A stretch of 64,000 bases of DNA from Streptomyces sp. Root431 (lineage in GTDB: Bacteria > Actinomycetota > Actinomycetes > Streptomycetales > Streptomycetaceae): contig NZ_LMEI01000007.1 of assembly GCF_001426585.1 (NCBI RefSeq), positions 603,877-667,876 of the forward strand, given 5' to 3'. How positions within the stretch are numbered: position 1 is the stretch's first letter; each line of letters begins with the position of its first letter. The notes under the pieces are model-generated. The model did no database searches, was not told the origin of the DNA, and saw only the letters and a program-made list of their open reading frames with translations. This document shows positions 58,383 to 64,000 of the stretch, one piece after another. The position numbers and the translations under genes are program-made.

Positions 58383-59423
58383 ATGTCTCACAGCATCAAT
58401 CTCGCAGTCATTCCCGGCGACGGCATCGGCCAGGAGGTCGTGGCCGAGGGCCTCAAGATCCTCTCGGCCGTCCTTCCCCAGGACGTGAAGCTGGAGACCG
58501 AGGAGTACGACTTCGGCGCGAAGCGCTACCACGCCACCGGTGAGACCCTCACCGACGCCGATCTCGACTCCCTCAAGAAGCACGACGCCATCCTGCTCGG
58601 CGCCATCGGCGACCCGTCGGTGCCGTCCGGCGTCCTGGAGCGCGGCTTCCTCCTGAAGCTCCGCTTCGCCTTCGACCACCACGTGAACCTGCGTCCCTCG
58701 AAGCTGCTCCCCGGCGTCGCCACCCCGCTCGCCGGGCAGCCCGAGATCGACTTCGTCGTGGTCCGCGAGGGCACCGAGGGCCCGTACACCGGCAACGGCG
58801 GCACCATCCGCAAGGGCACCCCGCACGAGGTCGCCACGGAGGTCTCGGTCAACACCGCCTTCGGTGTCGAGCGTGTCGTCCGGGACGCCTTCGCCCGCGC
58901 CCAGGCCCGTCCGCGCAAGAAGCTGACGCTGGTCCACAAGAACAACGTGCTGACGTTCGCCGGCCACCTCTGGACGAACATCTTCACCAAGGTCGCCGCG
59001 GAGTTCCCCGAGGTCACCACCGACTACCTGCACGTCGACGCCGCGACGATCTTCCTCGTCACCGACCCGGCCCGCTTCGACGTCATCGTCACGGACAACC
59101 TCTTCGGCGACATCATCACCGACCTCGCCGCGGCCGTCTCCGGCGGCATCGGCGTCGCCGCCTCGGGCAACATCAACCCGAGCGGTGAATTCCCGTCCAT
59201 GTTCGAGCCGGTCCACGGCTCCGCGCCGGACATCGCGGGTCAGGGCAAGGCCGACCCCACGGCCACCGTCCTCTCCGTCGCCCTCCTGCTGCGCCACCTC
59301 GGCTACGAGACCGAGGCCGTCCGGGTGGAGGAGGCCGTCGCGGCCGACCTCACCGAGCGGGGCACCGCCGTCCGTACGACGGCCGAGATCGGCGACGCGC
59401 TCGCCGCGCGAGTAGCGAGCTGA
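58383..59423 (+). CDS. leuB: 3-isopropylmalate dehydrogenase
   Basis: It oxidatively decarboxylates 3-isopropylmalate in leucine synthesis, using NAD+ and Mg2+. The 346-residue actinobacterial type has [11 protein letters not shown] at the start, [13 protein letters not shown], the catalytic Lys/Tyr regions (VHKNNVL), and [15 protein letters not shown] with metal-binding Asp. No ribosome site precedes ATG 58383, and the -10-like TAGGGT lies 6 bases upstream, so it is probably leaderless. Confidence 0.96.
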   Translation: MSHSINLAVIPGDGIGQEVVAEGLKILSAVLPQDVKLETEEYDFGAKRYHATGETLTDADLDSLKKHDAILLGAIGDPSVPSGVLERGFLLKLRFAFDHHVNLRPSKLLPGVATPLAGQPEIDFVVVREGTEGPYTGNGGTIRKGTPHEVATEVSVNTAFGVERVVRDAFARAQARPRKKLTLVHKNNVLTFAGHLWTNIFTKVAAEFPEVTTDYLHVDAATIFLVTDPARFDVIVTDNLFGDIITDLAAAVSGGIGVAASGNINPSGEFPSMFEPVHGSAPDIAGQGKADPTATVLSVALLLRHLGYETEAVRVEEAVAADLTERGTAVRTTAEIGDALAARVAS

Positions 59424-59450
59424 CCCGCGCAGCCGACTGACATCTGACAG

Positions 59451-59483
59451 CAGCCGCCGGGTCGCACCTGCACCCGGCGGCTG
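59451..59483 (+). terminator. Terminator after leuB
   Basis: A perfect 12-base-pair stem (59451-59462 with 59472-59483) has a 9-base loop, 28 bases after the leuB stop. Confidence 0.8.
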
Positions 59484-59682
59484 TACCTGTGCGGCCGAAG
59501 GGTGCCACCATCGAACCCTGGACCGCGTTCACCCGTTTCACGCACCGGTCCCCGCGAGCGATAATCGAACGTGGGGCCGCGGCATGCGGGCATGCTCGGA
59601 CGTCCACGTAGTCATGGGCGAAAGCCGGTGACGGAGGCGTGAGCGCGGTCCTACACACACAAACGGTGAAGGACACGCACTC

Positions 59683-60771
59683 ATGACGACGCCCACGATC
59701 GAGCTCAAGCCCTCCTCCAGCCCGCTGTCCGACGCGGAGCGCGAGGCGATCCTGGCCAACCCCGGATTCGGCCGCCACTTCACCGACCACATGGTCACGA
59801 TCCGGTGGACCGAGGGCCGCGGCTGGCACGACGGTCAGCTCGTGCCGTACGGCCCCCTGCACCTGGACCCGGCGACGAACGTCCTGCACTACGCGCAGGA
59901 GATCTTCGAGGGCCTCAAGGCCTACCGCCGCCCCGACGGCTCGGTCGCCAGCTTCCGGCCCGACGCCAACGCCCGCCGTTTCCAGGCCTCCGCCCGCCGT
60001 CTGGCCATGCCGGAGCTGCCCGTCGAGACCTTCGTCGAGGCCTGCGACCTGCTCGTCCGGCAGGACAAGCAGTGGGTCCCGGCGCACGGCGGCGAGGCCT
60101 CGCTCTACCTGCGCCCGTTCATGATCGCGACCGAGGTCGGCCTGGGCGTCCGCCCGGCCAACGAGTACCTCTTCGTCGTCATCGCCTCCCCGGCCGGCCC
60201 GTACTTCCCCGGTGGCGTGAAGCCCGTCTCCATCTGGCTCTCCGAGAACCGCGTCCGCGCCGTCCCCGGCGGCGTCGGCGACGCCAAGACCGGCGGCAAC
60301 TACGCGGCCTCCCTGCTCGCGCAGGCCGAGGCGGCGGCCCAGGGCTGCGACCAGGTCGCCTACCTCGACGCCGTGGAGCACAAGTGGGTCGAGGAGCTCG
60401 GCGGCATGAACCTGTACTTCGTGTACGGGAACAAGCTCGTCACCCCCACCCTCACCGGTTCGCTCCTCGCCGGCATCACCCGTGACTCGCTGCTGAAGCT
60501 GGCGGCGGACCTCGGTCTGGAGCCGGAGGAGGGCCGCGTCTCCATCGACCAGTGGCAGGCCGACACCGCGAACGGCACCCTGACCGAGGTCTTCGCCTGC
60601 GGCACCGCCGCCGTCATCACCCCGGTCGGCACCGTCAAGTCCGAGCGGGGCGAGTGGCAGCAGTCGGGCGGCGAGCCCGGAGAGGTCACGATGAAGCTGC
60701 GCGACGCGCTGCTCGCCGTCCAGACCGGCAAGGCCGACGACGTCCACGGCTGGATGCACGAACTCGGCTAG
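59683..60771 (+). CDS. ilvE: Branched-chain amino acid aminotransferase
   Basis: The last step of valine, leucine and isoleucine synthesis, transferring the amino group from glutamate with PLP. The 362-residue class IV aminotransferase includes [19 protein letters not shown], the PLP Lys in [13 protein letters not shown], and [15 protein letters not shown] binding the cofactor phosphate. ATG 59683 has GAAGGA about 10 bases upstream. The 200 bases after the leuB hairpin hold GATAAT near 59559, a possible -10, and no clear leader peptide. Confidence 0.96.
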   Translation: MTTPTIELKPSSSPLSDAEREAILANPGFGRHFTDHMVTIRWTEGRGWHDGQLVPYGPLHLDPATNVLHYAQEIFEGLKAYRRPDGSVASFRPDANARRFQASARRLAMPELPVETFVEACDLLVRQDKQWVPAHGGEASLYLRPFMIATEVGLGVRPANEYLFVVIASPAGPYFPGGVKPVSIWLSENRVRAVPGGVGDAKTGGNYAASLLAQAEAAAQGCDQVAYLDAVEHKWVEELGGMNLYFVYGNKLVTPTLTGSLLAGITRDSLLKLAADLGLEPEEGRVSIDQWQADTANGTLTEVFACGTAAVITPVGTVKSERGEWQQSGGEPGEVTMKLRDALLAVQTGKADDVHGWMHELG

Positions 60772-60813
60772 CAGCTCCTACTCCGTTTGCCGCAAGGCTT
60801 CCGGTAGCAGCTC

Positions 60814-62235
60814 CTACTCCGTCGCCGCCAGGGCTTCCGGGGCCGTCACGGTCCCGGAAGCCCTGTTCGGCGTCAGGACGGCGTACAGCGCGCCGCCCAC
60901 CACCCCCGACAGCACGAAGCTGCAGTCGATCCCGCCCGTCAGGGCGAGCAGCGGCCCCTCGTAGAGCGGCGTCGACACCCCGGCCAGGCCGACCGCCGCG
61001 CCGATCGCCCAGGAGGCGGTGGCGCGCGGGTGCCAGCCCGCCGAGAACCAGTAGATCCCGCCGCGCGAGCGGCGGTTGTAGACCTGGAGCGCCTCCGGGT
61101 CGTACGAACCTCCGCAGCGCGCGTGCCCGATCAGGGTGATCACGGCCCACGGGGTGCCGATCGCGGTGAGCAGCAGGACGAACGAGGTCATCGCCGTCTG
61201 GGCGTCCGAGGCGAAGTGGCCCAGGAAGACGAAGGCCGTCGCCACCGCCGCGACGACGAGCGTGGCGCGCGCCCGGGTGGCCCGGGGCAGGATCGCGTCG
61301 AGGTCGAGCCCCATCGAGTACAGCATCAGCCCGGCGTTGCCGACGGAGCCGGCCGTGGCGGCGAGCAGCAGCGGCACCAGGTACCAGGCGGGGGAGGCGG
61401 CGACGAGCGGCCCCGCGTAGTCGAGGGCCCCGCGGGCCGCGAGGGCCGTGTACGTACCGAAGAGCTGGGGGACCAGCAGGCCGACGAGCAGGCCGAGACA
61501 GGTCGCGCGCCAGACCTTCTTCGCGCTGTGCCGCGCGGGCGAGACGTACCGCGTGTAGTCGCCGAGCAGGGTGATGAAGGCGACGGGCCCGCTGAGTCCG
61601 GCGGCGACCGCGGCGAGCAGCCAGGTCGGCCAGAACGAGCCGAGGAGGTACGGGGTCTCCGGTACGGCGGCCGTCGTGAAGTCCCCGGCGTACGCGACCA
61701 GGCCGACCGCGAGGAGCACGGTCATGCCGACGGCGAGCGCCTTGCTCAGCTTGAGCAGCAGCCGGTAGCCGTAGACCGCGGCGACCACCGTGCCCGCGGC
61801 GAGCAGCGCGTAGACGACGGCGTGCGAGGCGCCGCCGGTGGGCAGGCCGACCAGCCGGGCCAGCGTCCCCACCATGACGTCCCCGCCGATCCACAGCGTC
61901 AGCGCGGTGTAGCCGAGCGAGAGGAGCAGTCCGACCACCGAGCCGACGAGCCGGCCGCGGACGCCGAAGAAGGCGCCGGAGGAGGTGGAGAGGTTGGTCG
62001 CCGTACGGAGCGACACGAGCGCCAGCGGGGCGGTGACCGCGACGCCGACGACGGTGCCGGCGACGACCGAGGTGACCGAGGCCCAGAGGCCGAGGCCGAA
62101 GGAGACCGGGAGCCAGCCGAAGACGATCACCCCCAGACAGAGGTTGGAGCCGAGCAGGATCGAGACGAGATCGCGGGGGCCACTGGTGCGTTCGGCCTCG
62201 GGGATGGTGTCGACTCCGCGCTGTTCTATCGGCAT
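60814..62235 (-). CDS. NCS1 family nucleobase:cation symporter (cytosine/purine permease)
   Basis: A 473-residue permease with about twelve hydrophobic segments, of the NCS1/CodB class. Family strings include LLGSNLCLGVIVFGWLPVSF near the start, GVRGRLVGS, and SGPVAFITLLGDYTRYVSP. It may import purines, cytosine, allantoin or a related nitrogen compound. ATG 62235 follows CAGGAG. It is divergent from a urease locus, consistent with nitrogen scavenging from purines. Paired repeats in the shared region suggest common control. Confidence 0.9.
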   Translation of the reverse strand: MPIEQRGVDTIPEAERTSGPRDLVSILLGSNLCLGVIVFGWLPVSFGLGLWASVTSVVAGTVVGVAVTAPLALVSLRTATNLSTSSGAFFGVRGRLVGSVVGLLLSLGYTALTLWIGGDVMVGTLARLVGLPTGGASHAVVYALLAAGTVVAAVYGYRLLLKLSKALAVGMTVLLAVGLVAYAGDFTTAAVPETPYLLGSFWPTWLLAAVAAGLSGPVAFITLLGDYTRYVSPARHSAKKVWRATCLGLLVGLLVPQLFGTYTALAARGALDYAGPLVAASPAWYLVPLLLAATAGSVGNAGLMLYSMGLDLDAILPRATRARATLVVAAVATAFVFLGHFASDAQTAMTSFVLLLTAIGTPWAVITLIGHARCGGSYDPEALQVYNRRSRGGIYWFSAGWHPRATASWAIGAAVGLAGVSTPLYEGPLLALTGGIDCSFVLSGVVGGALYAVLTPNRASGTVTAPEALAATE

Positions 62236-62276
62236 GAGGACTCCTGGGAGGGGAGCGGGGCGAGGGTGGCTCGCAG

Positions 62277-62363
62277 ATTTAGAGTGGCGCTCAATGTGAC
62301 CTATCGCTGTCGGCCACGTCAATGCTTGGCACGCGGGGTCTCAACATTTAGAGTGTCGCTCAA
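62277..62363. repeat. Two near-identical 18-base operators between permease and urease genes
   Basis: ATTTAGAGTGGCGCTCAA (62277-62294) and ATTTAGAGTGTCGCTCAA (62346-62363) differ at one base. Each has partial dyad symmetry (TTT-GAG with CTC-AAA). One lies 42 bases from the permease start, the other about 20 bases from the urease start, so each could control one promoter. Confidence 0.72.
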
Positions 62364-62381
62364 ACAGGAGGTGTTTCGGAC

Positions 62382-63101
62382 GTGCGACTGACCCCCACGG
62401 AACGCGACCGGCTGCTGCTCTTCGGCGCCGCCGAGCTCGCCCGTGCCCGCCGGGCCCGGGGCCTGCGGCTCAATGTCCCCGAGGCGACCGCGCTCATCGC
62501 GGACACGGTCTGCGAGGCGGCCCGCGACGGCAAGCGACTCGCCGAGGCGATCGCCGAGGCGCGTGCCGTCCTCGGCCCCGACGACGTCCTCCCCGGCGTC
62601 GCCGACGTGGTCACCGAGGTCCACGTCGAGGCCGTCTTCGACGACGGCTCCCGCCTCGCGGTCGTCTCCGACCCGATCGGCTGGGGGTCCCCCCGCGAAG
62701 CAGGGGGAGGACGGCTGGGCGCCGAGGCGCCGGGCGCCCTGCTGCCCGGCCCCGAGCACCCGGAGCCCGCGCCCGCGGTCACGATCCCCGTAAGGAACAC
62801 GGCGACCGTGCCCGTCAGCGTCACCTCCCACTTCCACTTCTTCGAGGCCAACCCGCGCCTCGACTTCGACCGCGCCGCCGCCTACGGCATGCGCCTCGCC
62901 ATCCCGGCCGGCGCGTCCTTCCGCTTCGACCCGGGCGGCGCGGCCGAGGTCGGCCTCGTGCCGATCGGCGGCGCGCGCGTCGCCATCGGCTTCGCCGGCC
63001 TGGTCGACGGACCGCTGGACGCGCCCGGCGCGAAGGAAGAGGCCCTGCGGCGCGCGGCGGCCTGCGGCTACCTCGGAGTCGAGAGCGGAGACGAGAACTG
63101 A
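62382..63101 (+). CDS. ureAB: Urease gamma-beta fusion subunit
   Basis: The N-terminal 100 residues are UreA-like (LTPTERDRLLLFGAAELARA, LRLNVPEATALIADTVCEAARDGK). The C-terminal part is UreB-like (VPVSVTSHFHFFEANPRLDF, AIPAGASFRFDPG, GFAGLVDGPL). Together they form the structural subunits around the urease alpha chain. The product is 239 residues. GTG 62382 has AGGAGG about 10 bases upstream. The linker contains a GC palindrome (GWGSPREAGGG in protein). The stop overlaps the ureC start as TGATG. Confidence 0.93.
   Translation: MRLTPTERDRLLLFGAAELARARRARGLRLNVPEATALIADTVCEAARDGKRLAEAIAEARAVLGPDDVLPGVADVVTEVHVEAVFDDGSRLAVVSDPIGWGSPREAGGGRLGAEAPGALLPGPEHPEPAPAVTIPVRNTATVPVSVTSHFHFFEANPRLDFDRAAAYGMRLAIPAGASFRFDPGGAAEVGLVPIGGARVAIGFAGLVDGPLDAPGAKEEALRRAAACGYLGVESGDEN
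62683..62710 (+). repeat. GC-rich palindrome inside the urease fusion linker
   Basis: GGGGGTCCCCCC is followed after 8 bases by GGGGGAGG, so TCCCCC can pair with GGGGGA. Short palindromes of this look are scattered through Streptomyces genomes in my memory. It stays in frame and adds a Gly/Arg-rich linker. Confidence 0.5.
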
Positions 63102-64000
63102 TGGACCCGTACGAGTACGCCTCCGTGCACGGCCCCCGCGCCGGCGACCGCGTCGTCCTGGGCGACTCCGGGCTCGTCGTCCGCGTCGAGTCCGACTCCC
63201 AGAAGCAGGGCGACGAGTTCCTCGCCGGCTTCGGCAAGACCGCCCGCGACGGCCTCCACCTCAAGGCCGCGGCCGTCCGCGAGACCTGCGACGTCGTCAT
63301 CAGCAACGTCCTCGTCATCGACGCCGTCCAGGGCATCCGCAAGGTGTCCATCGGCATCCGCGAGGGCCGGATCCACGCCATCGGACGGGCCGGCAACCCC
63401 GACACCCTCGACGGCGTCGACGTCGTCGTCGGCACCGGCACCTCGATCGTCTCCGGCGAGGGCCTCATCGCCACCGCCGGAGCCGTCGACACCCACGTCC
63501 ACCTCCTGTCCCCGCGGATCATGGAGGCCTCGCTCGCGAGCGGCGTCACCACGATCATCGGCCAGGAGTTCGGCCCGGTCTGGGGCGTCGGCGTCAACTC
63601 GCCCTGGGCGCTGCGCCACGCCTTCAACGCCTTCGACGCCTGGCCGGTCAACATCGGCTTCCTGGGACGGGGTTCGTCCTCGGATCCGGCGCCGCTGGTG
63701 GAGGCCCTGGCGGAGGGCGGGGCGTCCGGCTTCAAGGTGCACGAGGACATGGGCGCCCACACCCGGGCCCTCGACACCGCCCTGCGCGTCGCCGAGGAGC
63801 ACGACGTGCAGGTCGCCCTGCACAGCGACGGCCTCAACGAGTGCCTGTCGGTGGAGGACACCCTCCGGGTCCTGGACGGCCGCACCATCCACGCCTTCCA
63901 CATCGAGGGCTGTGGCGGCGGGCACGTACCCAACGTCCTGAAGATGGCGGGCGTGCCGAACGTCATCGGCTCCTCCACCAACCCCACCCTGCCCTTCGGC
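63101..64000 (+). CDS. ureC: Urease alpha subunit (divergent type), 3' end missing
   Basis: The first 300 residues of a urease alpha chain, open to the window end. The nickel-site parts are present: DTHVHL (two His), GFKVHEDMG (the Lys that is carbamylated in ureases, and a His), ALHSDGLNE (His) and AFHIEGCGGGHVP (His). Compared with the Klebsiella chain I recall, the usual GGGTGPAxGT stretch is replaced by GQEFGPVWGVGVN, and HEDWG is HEDMG, so this is a divergent paralogue. ATG 63101 overlaps the ureAB stop by one base. Whether accessory genes (ureDEFG) follow cannot be seen. Confidence 0.92.
   Translation, partial: MDPYEYASVHGPRAGDRVVLGDSGLVVRVESDSQKQGDEFLAGFGKTARDGLHLKAAAVRETCDVVISNVLVIDAVQGIRKVSIGIREGRIHAIGRAGNPDTLDGVDVVVGTGTSIVSGEGLIATAGAVDTHVHLLSPRIMEASLASGVTTIIGQEFGPVWGVGVNSPWALRHAFNAFDAWPVNIGFLGRGSSSDPAPLVEALAEGGASGFKVHEDMGAHTRALDTALRVAEEHDVQVALHSDGLNECLSVEDTLRVLDGRTIHAFHIEGCGGGHVPNVLKMAGVPNVIGSSTNPTLPFG

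Noticed and set aside
59585..59632. Short frame (MRACSDVHVVMGESR) as an ilvE leader peptide
   Set aside because: There are only scattered Val codons, no ribosome site and no attenuator hairpin after it.
63068..63987. Minus-strand frames across the end of the window
   Set aside because: They are antisense to ureC, whose plus-strand frame carries all the urease metal-site motifs.

Overview
The window is high-GC actinobacterial chromosome and almost certainly Streptomyces. It shows strong third-position GC, frequent GTG and TTG starts, GGAGG-type ribosome sites, many 1-4 base stop/start overlaps, an apparently single TTA codon, Scr1/DUF397 and DUF6191 type genes, and the leader peptide MRTRILVLGKRVG before ilvBNC. 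From memory, the order ligA - GGDEF/EAL protein - gatCAB - ilvBNC - serA - proline operon - leuB - ilvE - second urease matches the SCO5492-SCO5526 core segment of S. coelicolor; I could not check this.

Layout. 1-10 kb: end of an SDR gene, a MetE-like protein, ligA, a membrane c-di-GMP phosphodiesterase (RmdB type), and gatC-gatA-small membrane protein-gatB ending in a strong hairpin. 10-15 kb: accessory genes (secreted I36-type protein, lipoprotein, TTA-containing winged-helix regulator) and a decayed Scr1-type regulator/DUF397/ATP-binding locus. 15-25 kb: Tat-exported phospholipase C, MMPL exporter, N-acetyltransferase, membrane proteins, a large LuxR (LAL) regulator, and a sugar dehydrogenase-like lipoprotein with DUF6191. 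26-31 kb: aldo/keto reductase, 2-hydroxyacid dehydrogenase, and a large PAS-GGDEF-EAL protein whose EAL domain has lost key residues. 31-37 kb: the attenuated ilvBNC operon and serA, then a TetR gene behind a very long inverted repeat.

37.5-49.2 kb looks like an inserted sulfur-acquisition island. It has a leaderless Cys-containing leader peptide before a ROK repressor, then a second peptide ending CCPCRAC before a translationally coupled operon: flavin reductase, sulfonate-type ABC importer (lipoprotein, permease, ATPase), FMNH2-dependent monooxygenase, a fused asymmetric ABC exporter of 1310 residues, and an aldo/keto reductase. The likely logic is import of an organosulfur compound, oxidation using reduced flavin, and release of a product, all under cysteine-sensing attenuation.

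49-53 kb: PucR regulator divergent from proline dehydrogenase and P5C dehydrogenase. 53-58 kb: hydrolase, AAC(2')-I type acetyltransferase, PadR/membrane pair, and a LysR/oxidoreductase divergent pair. 58-61 kb: leuB (probably leaderless) and ilvE, which with ilvBNC put much of branched-chain synthesis in one segment. 61-64 kb: an NCS1 nucleobase permease divergent from a fused urease gamma/beta gene and a divergent urease alpha gene that runs off the end. I saw no tRNA, rRNA, CRISPR array or transposase.
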